DNA of 64,000 bases, from contig NZ_BPMV01000002.1 of the NCBI RefSeq assembly GCF_019656655.1, forward strand, positions 372,001 to 436,000, written 5' to 3'. Numbering within the stretch: position 1 is the first letter of the stretch; each line of letters opens with the position of its first letter. The translations under genes were made by a program, and so were the position numbers. Positions 48,920 through 59,099 of this stretch are shown here, piece by piece. The notes under the pieces were generated by a model, which saw only the letters and a program-made list of their open reading frames with translations, was not told where the DNA came from and ran no database searches. This DNA is from Tsukamurella sp. TY48 (GTDB lineage Bacteria > Actinomycetota > Actinomycetes > Mycobacteriales > Mycobacteriaceae).

Positions 48920-50013
48920 AGCGTGCCCCCGACCCGGGCGAAACGGGCGGCGGGGCGGGTGAGGCCGAGGATCTCCCGCAGCGACCCGGTGGCCGGGGCA
49001 CCGCCGATCAGGGGCGCGAAGGAGTCGCGCAACCGCGGTAGGTCGACGGCGTTCACCCCGGGCCGGAGGCGGACACCGTCCACTCCGAGCGCGTGCCAGC
49101 GTTCGACGAGCAGCGCGAGGTCTTCACCGGTCCCGGCGTGGACCAGGGTGTCGTCGGCATGCTCCTCGCGGCGATCGAGCTTCTCGATCCGGCGCACGGC
49201 CGTGCGCGCGGAGTCCGCGAGGTAGACCGTGACATCGGCCAGGACCCGCGCCACGCCGGCGGCGTGCAGCCGCGCCGCGGTGCTCGCGAGATCCTCTTCG
49301 GACCGCGCGACCACGACTGCCACGTCCGCGGACGCGGCGACCGATTCCGAGGCGCCGTCACTCACGCGGACCACCACGACGGGCTGGCCCTGCGGCGGGC
49401 GCGGCGTGATCGACGGACCCTTCACGGAGAAGTTCTCGCCCTGGAAATCGATGTAGTGCAGGCGGTCCCGATCCACGTACCGGCCGGTGTCCACGTCCTT
49501 GATCACCGCATCGTCGTCCCAGCTGTCCCAGAGATCCCGGACCACCGTGATGTACTCGCTCGCCTCCACCGCCTGCGAGGCGGCGTCCTGCGCCTGTTTG
49601 CGGCCGAAAAGCGCGGCATCGGCATCGCGACCGGTGGTCGTGGGCAGGATCCCGGCACGGCCTCCGCTCACGTAGTCGAGGGTGGCGATCGCCTTGGAGG
49701 CGTGGAAGGGCTCGGTGTGGGTGGCGGTCACGGTGGGCACCAGGCCGATCCGGTCGGTGGCCGGTGCGACCCGCGCCGCGAGCAGGGTGGCGTCGAAGCG
49801 GCCGGTGAGCCGATCGCGCGCGGTGAGCGTGAACGAGTCCTCGAAGGTCACGAAGTCGGCGGCGGCCTCCTCCGCGGAGCGGGCCAGCCCAACCCAGTGC
49901 TCCGCGGAGGTGGCCTCCAGTGGATCCGCGCCCAGCTCGGCGAACGCTGCGGGATGCCACCCGAAGGGTTCCAGGGCGATCCCGATGACAGGGCGAGTTC
50001 TTGACGCGGTCAC
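48916..50013 (-). CDS. LLM-class monooxygenase, first gene of the three-LLM operon
   Basis: The product has 365 residues from a GTG that lies seven bases after TACCGT. It shares LLM features (ATLDYVSGGRAGILPTT, ASEYITVVRDLWDSWDDDAV, FSVKGPSITPRPPQGQP) with NtaA-type enzymes but is shorter and has a divergent second half rich in Val and Ala. It overlaps the MsnO8-like gene by GTGA. It may be a partner or specificity variant of the NtaA-type protein; substrate unknown. Confidence 0.85.
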   Translation of the reverse strand: MTASRTRPVIGIALEPFGWHPAAFAELGADPLEATSAEHWVGLARSAEEAAADFVTFEDSFTLTARDRLTGRFDATLLAARVAPATDRIGLVPTVTATHTEPFHASKAIATLDYVSGGRAGILPTTTGRDADAALFGRKQAQDAASQAVEASEYITVVRDLWDSWDDDAVIKDVDTGRYVDRDRLHYIDFQGENFSVKGPSITPRPPQGQPVVVVRVSDGASESVAASADVAVVVARSEEDLASTAARLHAAGVARVLADVTVYLADSARTAVRRIEKLDRREEHADDTLVHAGTGEDLALLVERWHALGVDGVRLRPGVNAVDLPRLRDSFAPLIGGAPATGSLREILGLTRPAARFARVGGTL

Positions 50014-50020
50014 GGAATCG

Positions 50021-50026
50021 ACGGTA
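50021..50026 (-). promoter_or_regulatory. Leaderless promoter -10 (TACCGT) of the three-LLM operon
   Basis: On the reverse strand TACCGT is followed by seven bases and the GTG at 50013. Confidence 0.5.
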
Positions 50027-50069
50027 GGCCTCGCCCTCCGCGTTGTGACCCCTTGCGCTCAGCGTGGAT

Positions 50070-50492
50070 TCAACGGAATGCGAGGTAGGAGGCCAGCGCC
50101 GCGACACACATCGCGGGGCCGTGCGGCACCGTCCGGTCGCGGGTGGCCGCGGCCCACACCAGGGTGAGCACCTGGGCGCCGAGGAGGGCGACGATCACCG
50201 CGGGTACGCCCGCGACGCCCCCGAGGACTACGCCCAGGGTCGGTGCGAGCTTCACGTCACCCGCACCGACCCCGCGCCCGACGAAGGCTACGAGATAGAT
50301 GCCGGTCCACAGCAGCGATCCGGTCAGGGCCGCGGTCGCGGTCGCGCCCCCGAGGGCGAGCACCAGCGCGACGGCGATCGCCGCGAGTGCCGCCGGAACC
50401 GTCAACGCGTTCGGCAGGCGACGCTCGCGCACATCGAACCAGCACAGTGCCGCGCACCACGCCACGAATCCCCCGAAGAGCCCCCACTCCAC
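50070..50492 (-). CDS. Small type IV prepilin peptidase (A24 family)
   Basis: The product has 140 residues. It has the two catalytic aspartates of the A24 family in CWFDVRERRLPN and GAGDVKLAPTLG, within about five membrane segments, and no N-methylation domain. It should cleave leader peptides of Flp/Tad-type pilins. The position downstream of aroE and the thioesterase gene matches M. tuberculosis Rv2551c. It starts with GTG, with CACAAT six bases upstream, so it may be leaderless. No pilin gene is in the window. Confidence 0.88.
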   Translation of the reverse strand: MEWGLFGGFVAWCAALCWFDVRERRLPNALTVPAALAAIAVALVLALGGATATAALTGSLLWTGIYLVAFVGRGVGAGDVKLAPTLGVVLGGVAGVPAVIVALLGAQVLTLVWAAATRDRTVPHGPAMCVAALASYLAFR

Positions 50493-50504
50493 GCGGGGAT
50501 TGTG

Positions 50505-50918
50505 TCAGGACTCGAGGGCCGCGCGCAGCCGGTCGGGAATCACGATGGCGCCGCCGGGGCCCGATCCGATCACGGCGTACACGAGCCGGCCGGATACCGC
50601 ATCGATGGGCTGGGCGGCGTCGAGGTCGGTGCGGAAGAGGAACTCCAGGGTGAAGCTCTTGGTACCGATCCGGCCGACGGACAGGATCAGCTCGGATTCG
50701 GCGTCGTCGGTCAGGCCCGCGGCGTAATCCAGCTCGGCGTGCACCACCTGGGTGTCGAAACCGTGACCCGCCCAGTCCTGGAACCGCAGCCCCAGCTGCT
50801 CGAACAGGCCGCCGACGGCCGTGTCCACGTAGCCGAGGTACCACATGTTGAACATGACGCCCTGGCGGTCGATCTCGTAGTAGCGCGGCGTGAACCGGTG
50901 ACGGTACTCGGCCATCAT
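50505..50918 (-). CDS. Hot-dog-fold acyl-CoA thioesterase (4-hydroxybenzoyl-CoA thioesterase type)
   Basis: The product has 137 residues. The FxxxxYYEIDRQGVMFNMWYLGYVD segment (residues 9-33, read as two halves) carries the catalytic Asp of the 4HBT family near residue 18. The rest forms the usual beta strands (SFTLEFLFRTD, GRLVYAVIG). It should hydrolyse small acyl-CoA thioesters. The ATG overlaps the aroE stop as ATGA, so it is coupled to aroE, probably by shared transcription rather than pathway. Confidence 0.85.
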   Translation of the reverse strand: MMAEYRHRFTPRYYEIDRQGVMFNMWYLGYVDTAVGGLFEQLGLRFQDWAGHGFDTQVVHAELDYAAGLTDDAESELILSVGRIGTKSFTLEFLFRTDLDAAQPIDAVSGRLVYAVIGSGPGGAIVIPDRLRAALES

Positions 50919-51736
50919 GCGCCCCGGTGCGTGGCGAGTGCGGCGGCCATGGCGTCCCGCGGGGCGGGCGACCCGGTGAAGAGTTCGGTCTGCCGGTAGG
51001 CCTGCGCCAGCAACATGGTGAGGCCGCCCGCCACGCGTGCGCCCTTCGACTCGGCGGCGGCCACCAGGAGCGTGGGCCACGGGTCGTAGGCGACATCGGC
51101 GACCGCGGGCGCGGCGGAACTCAGCGCGTCCATGAGCGGGAAGTCCTCGGGCTGCGCCGCGCCGGGCAGGGTCGAGACCACGACGTCGGCCGACGGGACC
51201 GCCTCCGCGCGCAGCGGCGACCACCGGGCGGTCAGTCCGAAGGATTCCGCGGCCGCCAGCGCATCGGCGGCGCGCTCCTCGGACCGCGAGAGCACCGTGA
51301 CCGTCCCGAAACCCCGATCCGCGAGGGCGGCGAGGACGGGGCGCGCGGTGCCGCCGGCGCCCACCACTACGGCGCTCTCGCCGGTGGCCCCGCACTCGTC
51401 GAGGAGGCCGACGGCACCGTCGACATCGGTGCAGTCGGCGAGCCAGCCGTCACCGGACCGGACGAGCGTGTTGGCCGAGCCCACCCGGATCGCGTGCTCG
51501 GTGCGTTCGGTGGCGAGTTCGAGCGCCGCGAACTTGCCGGGCATGGTCACCGACAGGCCGACCCACTCCGGCCCGAGACCGGCGACCAGCGCGGGCAGGC
51601 CCGCGGCATCGCATTCGATACGGTCGTAGGTCCAGTCCAGGCCGAGCGCGGCGAAGGCCGCGCGATGCAGCACCGGGGACAGCGAGTGATCGATCGGCTT
51701 ACCGACCACGGCGCACCGTCGGAGACCGACGGTCAC
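50915..51736 (-). CDS. aroE: Shikimate dehydrogenase
   Basis: The product has 273 residues. It reduces 3-dehydroshikimate with NADPH. The shikimate site HSLSPVLHRAAF, the catalytic lysine in VTMPGKFAAL, the aspartate in CTDVDGAVG and the nucleotide-binding loop VGAGGTARPVL are all present. It starts with GTG overlapping the mltG stop (GTGA). Gene order alaS-ruvX-mltG-aroE is conserved in mycobacteria. Confidence 0.95.
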   Translation of the reverse strand: MTVGLRRCAVVGKPIDHSLSPVLHRAAFAALGLDWTYDRIECDAAGLPALVAGLGPEWVGLSVTMPGKFAALELATERTEHAIRVGSANTLVRSGDGWLADCTDVDGAVGLLDECGATGESAVVVGAGGTARPVLAALADRGFGTVTVLSRSEERAADALAAAESFGLTARWSPLRAEAVPSADVVVSTLPGAAQPEDFPLMDALSSAAPAVADVAYDPWPTLLVAAAESKGARVAGGLTMLLAQAYRQTELFTGSPAPRDAMAAALATHRGA

Positions 51737-52986
51737 TTCGCGCACCCGACGGTGAGGAACTTGTTGTCGCAGGCGGTCTGCCGGTTGCGTTCGTGCTGCG
51801 CGAAGTCGTCCGTGAACAGGGTGGTGCCCTTGCTGTCGACGGTCACGAAGTACAGCCACGGTCCGGGCGCGGGGTTCTCGGTGGCCACCAGGGCGGGAAT
51901 GCCGACGGCGCCGATCGGCGTGGCGGGCAACCCGGTCTTGGAGTAGGTGTTCCACTCGGTCTTCCTCAGCAGCTGCTCGCCGCGCACGTCGATGCTGGTG
52001 ACGGCCTCGGTGTAGTTGACCGTGGAGTCCATCTCCAGCTTCTGGTTCTTGGCCAGCCGGTTGAGGATGACGCGGGCCACCTTCGGGTAATCGTCCGCCT
52101 GGTTGACCTCGCGCTCGACGATCGACGACGACACCAGCACCTCGTACGGGTCCAGTTTCGCGGCCGACGTGCGGCTGGCGCTCAGCAGGCCCTGCGCCTC
52201 GTACTGCTTCGCGGACTGGCTGATCAGGCCCTTGAGGATCGAGACGGGCGAGCCGGACGGGTCGATCTCCTCCCACACGCCGGGCGCGATGAGCCCCTCG
52301 ATGCGGCGGTGATCGCCCTTCATCCGGTTCACGGTGCCCAGCGCCCACTGCGGCACGCCCAGATCGGTGGGCGAGGCGGTGGCCGCGACCTTGACGAACT
52401 CCGCGGCGGGAATCTGCGTCTTCACGCCGTCGCTGGTGTGCGCGGTGGCCGCCGAGATCTGGCTGAGGATGCCGCGGGCCACCTTGTTGTCCTTGCCGCG
52501 CTTGTCGTCGAGCTGGGCGCCGGCGGGCACGTTCACCATGCCCACGCGGTGCGAGCGCGCCGGGTCGGTCATCATGTCCACGACCTCGGACGCCGGGAGG
52601 GTTTTGCGGAGCTCGTAGTAGCCGGCCGAGATCGGCTTGTTGCCGGCGGCCTGGTTGAACGCGGCCACCGATTTCACCACGCCCGCATCCACGAGGCTCT
52701 GCGCGAAGTCGGAGTTGTTGGTGCCGGTGATGTGCACGACCACCTGCGGTCCCGCGGTCCCGGACGCGTAGTCCTCAGGGCTGCCGCCGTTCCCGAGCAG
52801 GGAATGCCGCATGGTCCACAGCACCGTGCCCACCACCACCAGGAAGACCACCAGGATGGCGGTGAGCGCCACCCGGCGGCGGCGCTTGACCTGCGCCTGC
52901 CGCGCGGCGCGACGTCGCTCCGAGCGGGTGGGTCCACCGCCGACCGCGATCGGCTCGGCGCGGTCGGTGTTCCACCCGTCGTTCAC
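51733..52986 (-). CDS. mltG: Endolytic peptidoglycan transglycosylase
   Basis: The product has 417 residues. A basic cytoplasmic tail of about 37 residues precedes one membrane segment ([19 protein letters not shown]), and the rest is outside. The YceG/MltG domain includes the catalytic Glu in [10 protein letters not shown], with [19 protein letters not shown] and [17 protein letters not shown] after it. It cleaves nascent glycan strands and so limits their length. GTGA overlaps join it to ruvX and aroE. Confidence 0.94.
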   Translation of the reverse strand: MNDGWNTDRAEPIAVGGGPTRSERRRAARQAQVKRRRRVALTAILVVFLVVVGTVLWTMRHSLLGNGGSPEDYASGTAGPQVVVHITGTNNSDFAQSLVDAGVVKSVAAFNQAAGNKPISAGYYELRKTLPASEVVDMMTDPARSHRVGMVNVPAGAQLDDKRGKDNKVARGILSQISAATAHTSDGVKTQIPAAEFVKVAATASPTDLGVPQWALGTVNRMKGDHRRIEGLIAPGVWEEIDPSGSPVSILKGLISQSAKQYEAQGLLSASRTSAAKLDPYEVLVSSSIVEREVNQADDYPKVARVILNRLAKNQKLEMDSTVNYTEAVTSIDVRGEQLLRKTEWNTYSKTGLPATPIGAVGIPALVATENPAPGPWLYFVTVDSKGTTLFTDDFAQHERNRQTACDNKFLTVGCAK

Positions 52987-53471
52987 TGGTCGTCCTCCTC
53001 GCGGTCGACCACGGGCCGCCGCTCATCGAGCCATCCCTGCAGGATGGCGACCGCGGCCGCCTGATCGATCACGGCTCGCTGCTCCTTCGCGCGCACTCCG
53101 TTGTCCCGAAGCGCGCGCTGCGCCGTCACCGTGGTGAAGCGCTCGTCTGAAAAACATACCCGGGGCGCCGGGTTTGCTGTGGCATCGAGAACCTTGGCGA
53201 GCCGCTCAGCGAACCGTTCGGCCATGTGCGCCGACGATCCCCGGTCGCCGCGCAGCGTGCGCGGCAGCCCGACGACGATCTCGATCGGTTCGTAGTCCTC
53301 CACGATGCGCGCGATGCGCCGCAGATCCGAACCGTCCTTGGCCGCCTTGACCGTCTCGACCGGGGTCGCGAGGATCCCGTCCGGATCGGACACGGCCACG
53401 CCGATGCGCGCCTTGCCCACGTCCAGGGCCAGGCGGCGGCCGCGCTCCCAGGCGGGAGCCGATCCGCTCAC
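52983..53471 (-). CDS. ruvX: Holliday-junction-resolvase-fold protein RuvX/YqgF
   Basis: The product has 162 residues. It has the RNase H-like fold with [20 protein letters not shown] at the start, [13 protein letters not shown] near residue 63 and [16 protein letters not shown] near residue 108, carrying the conserved acidic residues. Members process pre-16S rRNA ends or resolve junctions. It lies two bases after alaS and overlaps mltG. Confidence 0.93.
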   Translation of the reverse strand: MSGSAPAWERGRRLALDVGKARIGVAVSDPDGILATPVETVKAAKDGSDLRRIARIVEDYEPIEIVVGLPRTLRGDRGSSAHMAERFAERLAKVLDATANPAPRVCFSDERFTTVTAQRALRDNGVRAKEQRAVIDQAAAVAILQGWLDERRPVVDREEDDQ

Positions 53472-53473
53472 CG

Positions 53474-56146
53474 TCAGGCGCCCGCCACCCGCGCGACCTC
53501 GGCCCGGACGGCGGCGAGTGCGGCCTCCACGCCCGAGGCGTCGGAGCCGGCACCCTGCGCCATATCGGCCTTGCCGCCGCCGCGTCCGCCGACGGCCGGG
53601 GCCGCGGCCTTGACCACGTCGCCGGCCTTGACGCCGAGGTCCTGGGCGGCGTCGTTGGCGGCCACCACGAAGGGCACCTTCTCGCCGTCCACGGCGAACA
53701 GCGCGATCACCGCCGGCTCGGCACCGAGCCGGCCCTTGAGCTGCATCACCAGTCCGCGCAGCTCCCCCGCGGCCACACCGGCGGGCGCCTGCGCGGCGAC
53801 CAGCCGGACGGCGCCGACCCGCTCGGGCGAGGAGGCAAGGTCCGACAGCGCGGACAGCGCCGCCTGGGCGCGCAGCTTCTCGAGCTCCTTCTCGGCGTCC
53901 TTGAGGCGCGTCACCAGCGATTCGACGCGGCCGGGCACCTCCTCGGCGGGCACCTTGAGCGACGACGACAGCGCCGACACCAGGGCCCGCTCCTTGGCCA
54001 GGTACTTCTGCGAATCCAGGCCCACGTAGGCCTCGACGCGGCGCACGCCCGATCCGACGGAGCTCTCACCGAGCAGAGTGACGGGACCCACCAGCCCAGA
54101 ACTGGCGACGTGCGTGCCGCCGCACAGCTCCATCGAGAACGGTCCGCCGATCTCGACGACGCGCACCTGATCGCCGTAGTTCTCGCCGAACAGCGCCATG
54201 GCGCCCCGCTTCTTCGCGGTCTCCAAATCGGTGACCTCGGTGTTCACGCCGTAGTCGGCCTGCACCGCCTCGTTGGTGACCTGCTCGATGTCGGCGCGCT
54301 GCTGCTCGGTGAGGGCACCCGACCAGCGGAAGTCGAAACGCAGGTAGCCGGGGCGGTTGAGCGAGCCGGCCTGCACCGCGTTGGGGCCGAGCACCTGCCG
54401 CAGGGCGGCGTGCACGAGGTGCGTACCCGAGTGCCCCTGGGTGCTGCCGTGGCGGTGCGACGGGTCGACGGCGACGGTGACCCGATCGCCCTCGGAGACC
54501 TCACCCGCGGTCACGGTGCCCTGGTGGCGCCACACGGTCTTGGCCAGCCGCTGCACGTCGGTCACCAGGACCTGCGCCCCGGCCGCGGTGGTGATGGTGC
54601 CCACGTCGGCGAGCTGGCCGCCGGCCTCGGCGTACAGCGGGCTGCGATCGAGCACGATCTCGACGTCCTCGCCCTGGTTCGCGGTCGGCACCCGGGCGCC
54701 GTCGCGGACCAGGCCGAGGACCTGGGCGTCGGAGCTGAGCTCGTCGAAGCCGGTGAACTCGGTGGGGCCGCGGTCGATCAGCTCGCGGTAGGCGGACAGG
54801 TCGGTGAGCGCGGCCTTGCGGGAGTTGGCGTCGTCCTTGGCCCGCTGGCGCTGTTCGGCCATGAGCGCGCGGAAGCCGTCCTGGTCCACCTCGAGGCCGG
54901 CCTCGGAGGCCATCTCCAGCGTGAGGTCGATCGGGAAGCCGTAGGTGTCGTGCAGCGTGAAGGCGTCGTCGCCCGAGAGCACCGTGCGGCCGGAGGACTT
55001 GGTGGCGTCCACCGCGTTGCCGAACAGCGTGGTGCCCTGTTCCAGGGTCTTGAGGAAGGCCTGCTCCTCGCCGGTGGCCACGGTGCGGATGCGCTGCGCA
55101 TCGTCGGCCAGCGACGGGTACGAGGGCGACATGGTGGCGATCACGGTGTCGATGAAGACGCCCATGGTCTCCCCGGTGGCGCCGAGCAGCCGGGCCGAGC
55201 GGACCACGCGGCGCAGCAGGCGGCGCAGCACGTAGCCGCGGCCGTCGTTGCCGGGGTTCACGCCGTCCTCGATGAGCATCACGGCGGTGCGGGTGTGGTC
55301 GGCGATCACGCGGAACAGCCGGTCGTGCTCGGGATCTCCGGCGTTGTAGCGCTGGCCGGTGAGCTCCTGCGCGCGGTCGATCACGGGGCGCAGCAGGTCG
55401 GTGTCGTAGACGTTGTCGACGCCCTGCAGCAGGAAGGCGACGCGCTCGATGCCCATGCCGGTGTCGATGTTCTTCTTCGGCAGCTCGCCGAGGATCTCGA
55501 AGTTCTCCTTGCCGCCGCCCTGGCCGCGCTCGTTCTGCATGAAAACGAGGTTCCAGATCTCGATGTAGCGGTCCTCGTCGGCCTCGGGGCCACCTTCGAC
55601 GCCGTACTCCGGTCCGCGGTCGTAGAAGATCTCCGAGCACGGGCCGGCCGGTCCGGGGATGCCCATCGACCAGTAGTTGTCCTTCATGCCGCGGCGCTGG
55701 ATGCGCTCGGGCACCTGGCCCACCTCGAGCCACAGGTCGCGGGCCTCGTCGTCGTCGAGGTACACCGTGGACCACAGGCGCTCGGGATCCATCCCGAAGC
55801 CGCCGTCCTCGACGGGGTTCGTCAGCAGGCTCCAGGCGAATTTGATGGCGTCGCGCTTGAAGTAGTCGCCGAAGCTGAAGTTGCCGGCCATCTGGAAGAA
55901 GGTGTTGTGGCGGGTGGTGATGCCCACCTCCTCGATGTCGAGGGTGCGCACGCACTTCTGGATCGACGTGGCGCGATCGTAGGGCGGGGTCTGCTGGCCC
56001 AGGAAGAAGGGCACGAAGGGCACCATGCCGGCGATCACGAACAGCTGATTCGGGTCGTTCAGCACCAGTGATGCACTGGGCACCTGGGTGTGTCCGGCCT
56101 TGACGAAGTGGTCCGTGAACCGCTTCCGAATCTCATGGGTCTGCAC
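53474..56146 (-). CDS. alaS: Alanyl-tRNA synthetase
   Basis: The product has 890 residues, full family length. The GTG at 56146 has AAGGA upstream and gives [14 protein letters not shown], the usual actinobacterial N-terminus. Class II motifs ([18 protein letters not shown], then [11 protein letters not shown]) lie in the first 260 residues. The editing domain has [11 protein letters not shown] and [12 protein letters not shown], the zinc-binding His and Cys set. The C-Ala domain closes the protein. It is upstream of ruvX-mltG-aroE in one apparent operon. Confidence 0.96.
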   Translation of the reverse strand: MQTHEIRKRFTDHFVKAGHTQVPSASLVLNDPNQLFVIAGMVPFVPFFLGQQTPPYDRATSIQKCVRTLDIEEVGITTRHNTFFQMAGNFSFGDYFKRDAIKFAWSLLTNPVEDGGFGMDPERLWSTVYLDDDEARDLWLEVGQVPERIQRRGMKDNYWSMGIPGPAGPCSEIFYDRGPEYGVEGGPEADEDRYIEIWNLVFMQNERGQGGGKENFEILGELPKKNIDTGMGIERVAFLLQGVDNVYDTDLLRPVIDRAQELTGQRYNAGDPEHDRLFRVIADHTRTAVMLIEDGVNPGNDGRGYVLRRLLRRVVRSARLLGATGETMGVFIDTVIATMSPSYPSLADDAQRIRTVATGEEQAFLKTLEQGTTLFGNAVDATKSSGRTVLSGDDAFTLHDTYGFPIDLTLEMASEAGLEVDQDGFRALMAEQRQRAKDDANSRKAALTDLSAYRELIDRGPTEFTGFDELSSDAQVLGLVRDGARVPTANQGEDVEIVLDRSPLYAEAGGQLADVGTITTAAGAQVLVTDVQRLAKTVWRHQGTVTAGEVSEGDRVTVAVDPSHRHGSTQGHSGTHLVHAALRQVLGPNAVQAGSLNRPGYLRFDFRWSGALTEQQRADIEQVTNEAVQADYGVNTEVTDLETAKKRGAMALFGENYGDQVRVVEIGGPFSMELCGGTHVASSGLVGPVTLLGESSVGSGVRRVEAYVGLDSQKYLAKERALVSALSSSLKVPAEEVPGRVESLVTRLKDAEKELEKLRAQAALSALSDLASSPERVGAVRLVAAQAPAGVAAGELRGLVMQLKGRLGAEPAVIALFAVDGEKVPFVVAANDAAQDLGVKAGDVVKAAAPAVGGRGGGKADMAQGAGSDASGVEAALAAVRAEVARVAGA

Positions 56147-56199
56147 AGTGATCCTTCGCGTCTCTACTGAGGGTTTTCGATGGTTGCGACCCGTCAACC

Positions 56200-57570
56200 T
56201 TACCGGCGCCTGATGATGCCCCGCAGCCGCGTTACCCGTGGTCCGATCTCGCGCTCGAAGCCGTGGTCCGTGGGCTCGTAGTAGTCGACACCCACCAGCT
56301 CGTCCGGCGGGTACTGCTGCGGCGCCACTCCCCCCGTCACGTTGTGCGGGTACACGTAGCCCTGCGCGTTGCCCAGGGCCTCGGCGCCGGCGTAGTGACC
56401 GTCCCGCAGGTGCGGCGGCACCGCGCCGGCCTTCCCGGCGGAGATGTCGCCCATCGCGGCGCCGATCGCGGAGACGACGCCGTCGGACTTCGGCGCGGTG
56501 GCGAGGTGGATGGTGGCCTGCGCCAGGGCCAGTCGCGCCTCGGGCATGCCGATCAGTTGGACCGCCTGCGCCGCGGCGGTGGCCACGAGCAGCGCCTGCG
56601 GATCGGCCATGCCGATGTCCTCGGAGGCGTGCACCACGAGGCGACGGGCGATGAACCGCGGATCCTCACCGGCGGTGATCATCCGGGCCAGGTAGTGCAG
56701 CGCGGCGTCCACGTCCGAGCCGCGGATCGATTTGATGAAGGCGCTGATCACGTCGTAGTGCTGATCGCCGTCGCGGTCGTAGCGGACGGCGGCGGTGTCG
56801 ATGCTGGACTCGACGATCTCCAGGCTGATCTCGGCGACCTGCTCCCCCAGCGCGACGTCGGCGGCCGCCTCGAGGGCGGTCAGGGAGCGGCGCGCGTCGC
56901 CGCCGGCGAGCCGGACGAGGTGGTCGCGGGCCTCGTCGGAGATGGTGAGCGCGCCGTCGTAGCCCCGCGGATCGGTGAGCGCCCGGTCGATGAGTTCGGT
57001 GATGTGCTCGGGCTCCAGCGGACGCAGCTGCAGGATCAGCGACCGGGACAGCAGTGGGGAGACCACGGAGAAGCTGGGGTTCTCGGTGGTGGCGGCCACC
57101 AGGAGCACCACGCGGTTCTCCACGGCCGCCAGCAGCGCGTCCTGCTGGGCCTTGGAGAACCGGTGCACCTCGTCGATGAACAGCACGGTCTGCTCGTCGA
57201 CCAGGAGCCGGCGCCGGGCCAGCTCGATCACGGCGCGCACGTCCTTGACCCCGGCCGACAGGGCGGACAGGGCCTCGAACCGGCGGCCGGTGGCGCCCGA
57301 GATGAGGGAGGCGATGGTGGTCTTACCGGTGCCGGGCGGGCCGTACAGGATCACGCTGGCCGCGCCCGCGCCCTCGATGAGGCGCCGCAGCGGCGTTCCG
57401 GCGCCGAGCAGGTGTTCCTGGCCGAGGACCTCGTCGAGGCTGCGGGGCCGCATCCGCACCGCGAGGGGGGTTCCGGCGTGCGCGGGGACGAAATCGACCT
57501 CGCCTCCGCCGGACGGGGTCGCCGGGGGCGTGCCGAGGTCCCCGTCGTCGCCGAACAGGGATTCGGTCAC
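56200..57570 (-). CDS. rarA: Replication-associated recombination protein RarA/MgsA (AAA ATPase)
   Basis: The product has 456 residues. Walker A is [11 protein letters not shown] near residue 77, Walker [20 protein letters not shown], and sensor 1 [13 protein letters not shown]. The C-terminal tetramerisation part has [29 protein letters not shown] (in adjacent parts) and [18 protein letters not shown]. It acts at stalled replication forks and binds SSB and clamp-loader related structures. It starts with GTG overlapping the upstream phosphotransferase stop. The gap to alaS is 53 bases. Confidence 0.93.
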   Translation of the reverse strand: MTESLFGDDGDLGTPPATPSGGGEVDFVPAHAGTPLAVRMRPRSLDEVLGQEHLLGAGTPLRRLIEGAGAASVILYGPPGTGKTTIASLISGATGRRFEALSALSAGVKDVRAVIELARRRLLVDEQTVLFIDEVHRFSKAQQDALLAAVENRVVLLVAATTENPSFSVVSPLLSRSLILQLRPLEPEHITELIDRALTDPRGYDGALTISDEARDHLVRLAGGDARRSLTALEAAADVALGEQVAEISLEIVESSIDTAAVRYDRDGDQHYDVISAFIKSIRGSDVDAALHYLARMITAGEDPRFIARRLVVHASEDIGMADPQALLVATAAAQAVQLIGMPEARLALAQATIHLATAPKSDGVVSAIGAAMGDISAGKAGAVPPHLRDGHYAGAEALGNAQGYVYPHNVTGGVAPQQYPPDELVGVDYYEPTDHGFEREIGPRVTRLRGIIRRR

Positions 57571-58673
57571 TGGGCGCGGACCTCCGCGGCTGCGGCCTCG
57601 GCGAACCCCGCGATCCGCGGATCGGCGGCGGCCAGTCGGTCCCAGCGCGTCGCCAGATCCTCCGACGACCAGGCGGCGAGGCTGTCGAGGTGGCCCGCAT
57701 CGATCCGGCTCGCGGAGTCGAGGCCCAGTGCCCAGTAGGTGGCCAGCACGAGCCACGCGAGTTTCGCAGTGGCCAGGTGCCGGTGCAGGGCGATGTCGTC
57801 CGCCAGGCGGGGCCACAGCCGAACGATCTCGGAGCGCCAGGCCTCGAGGATCGCGCTGTCGTGGTCGGTGGAGTGACCCTCGGGCGTGCAGTCCGGGTAG
57901 GTCAGCAGCGCGTAGGCGATGTCCAAGGCGCCGTCGCGGAAGCCGGCCCATTCGTAGTCGAGGAAGCGGACGGCGCCGCCGACCACGTGGGTGTTGTCGG
58001 GGCCGACATCGGACGGGCTGAAGGCGCGGAAGGGGCCGTCGGTGAACAGCGCGACCGCGGCGTCGAGCACCGCGCCGGTGGTCTCGCCGGCGCCGCCCAC
58101 CGCCTGGGCGACCGCGGTGACGGCCTTCTCGGCCTCACGGGCGATGGGGTCGTTGCGGGAGTCGGTGTGTTCCAGCCGGGCCAGGGTGTGCAGGTCGATC
58201 TCGCGACCGTAGGTGCCCGCGTGCATCCGGCCGAGGGCCTGCGCCCACGCGGAGAGCACCATGGATGCGCCGACGACGGGCGTGCGCCCGAGGACATCGG
58301 TCATGGTCTCGCCCTCGCCGAGGTCCTGGAGCACCAGGATCTTGGCCTCGGGATCGGACGCGAGCAGTTGCGGGCCGGGCCGCGAGTCGACCGGCAGCGC
58401 GGTCGCGAACTTGTAGGCCGCGCTCTCGCGGGCGAAGGCCTCGGCGTGATCGCGGTCGGCGTGATCGACCAGCCGCAGCTGCTTGATCACCACGGACCGC
58501 GGGAGCAGCGGGTTGTTGTGCAGCACGCGCGCCCGCATCACGAGCGTGCGGCCGGAACCGCCCAGGTCTTCGGGGTCGCCCAGGTCCACCGGCGTCCCCA
58601 CGCGGCGCCCGAGGAGCGTTTCCACCGCGGTGAGGGCGGCCTGCGTCGTCTCGAAACCCACCGCGGCAACCAT
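57567..58673 (-). CDS. Aminoglycoside-phosphotransferase-like kinase-fold protein
   Basis: The product has 368 residues. An N-lobe lysine lies in [10 protein letters not shown] and the C-lobe has [15 protein letters not shown] followed by [19 protein letters not shown], where APH/choline kinase enzymes have HGDxxxxN and xxDxE. The catalytic Asp and Asn remain, but the preceding His-Gly is Pro-Ser. It should phosphorylate a small hydroxyl compound if active. I chose ATG 58673, seven bases after TAGGTT; a TTG at 58682 is unlikely. It overlaps rarA by GTGA. Confidence 0.8.
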   Translation of the reverse strand: MVAAVGFETTQAALTAVETLLGRRVGTPVDLGDPEDLGGSGRTLVMRARVLHNNPLLPRSVVIKQLRLVDHADRDHAEAFARESAAYKFATALPVDSRPGPQLLASDPEAKILVLQDLGEGETMTDVLGRTPVVGASMVLSAWAQALGRMHAGTYGREIDLHTLARLEHTDSRNDPIAREAEKAVTAVAQAVGGAGETTGAVLDAAVALFTDGPFRAFSPSDVGPDNTHVVGGAVRFLDYEWAGFRDGALDIAYALLTYPDCTPEGHSTDHDSAILEAWRSEIVRLWPRLADDIALHRHLATAKLAWLVLATYWALGLDSASRIDAGHLDSLAAWSSEDLATRWDRLAAADPRIAGFAEAAAAEVRAQ

Positions 58674-58680
58674 CGATTCC

Positions 58681-58686
58681 AACCTA
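58681..58686 (-). promoter_or_regulatory. Candidate leaderless -10 (TAGGTT) of the phosphotransferase-rarA unit
   Basis: On the reverse strand TAGGTT is followed by seven bases and the ATG at 58673. Confidence 0.4.
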
Positions 58687-58743
58687 CCCCAGCGGCCGTC
58701 GCGGGGCTTCCCGCCAGCCCCCGGCTCCCTGTGTGTTGCCTGG

Positions 58744-59046
58744 TCAGCGATGCTCGTGGGTCACGCCGAGGATGTCGTGCAGGATCCGGTGGACGATCAC
58801 GTCCGACCGCAGGGTGTAGCGCACCGTCCGGCCGTCGCGGGTGGTGCGCACCCAGTCGGCCTCCCGGAGGATCCGCAGGGCCTGCGAGGCGGCGTTCTCC
58901 CCCACCTGCGCACGCTGGGCGAGTTCGCCGACGCCGAGGCCGGGATGATCGTGCATCGCGATGAGCAGGCGCAGCCGTGTCGGATCGCCGAGGAGCGCGA
59001 ACCGCGCCGCCCAGGCCTCGGGTTCGCCGGGGTGATCGTCCGCCAT
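58744..59046 (-). CDS. ArsR-family regulator, likely metal sensor of the adjacent importer
   Basis: The product has 100 residues. The winged helix is clear (LLGDPTRLRLLIAM, VGELAQRAQVGENAASQALRIL, DGRTVRYTLRSDV). There is no Cys of the ArsR/SmtB alpha-3 site. Helix 5 and the tail are histidine rich (VHRILHDILGVTHEHR), reminiscent of the alpha-5 Ni/Co/Zn sites of NmtR and CzrA, but the canonical DxH is DVI here. It is divergent from a Nik/Dpp-type importer, whose promoter overlaps an inverted repeat. Metal sensing is inferred. Confidence 0.88.
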   Translation of the reverse strand: MADDHPGEPEAWAARFALLGDPTRLRLLIAMHDHPGLGVGELAQRAQVGENAASQALRILREADWVRTTRDGRTVRYTLRSDVIVHRILHDILGVTHEHR

Positions 59047-59068
59047 CGTCGCCGCCCTCTCACATCAC

Positions 59069-59093
59069 ATCTGTCTCCCTGAACAGATAAGGT
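59069..59093. promoter_or_regulatory. ArsR-type operator and leaderless importer promoter
   Basis: ATCTGT (59069-59074) and ACAGAT (59083-59088) form a perfect inverted repeat with an 8-base spacer. TAAGGT (59088-59093) is the -10, followed by exactly six bases and the ATG of the binding-protein gene. The operator therefore lies between -35 and -10 of the importer operon and near the regulator's own start. Confidence 0.6.
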
Positions 59094-59099
59094 CCCCGC

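Noticed and set aside
54110-56071. A 653-codon open frame on the plus strand opposite alaS
   Set aside because: alaS on the reverse strand has every family motif. The plus-strand frame is low-complexity shadow.
58674-58682. TTG start for the phosphotransferase at 58682
   Set aside because: It would add three residues only and overlaps the -10 hexamer TAGGTT. The ATG at 58673 is the better start.
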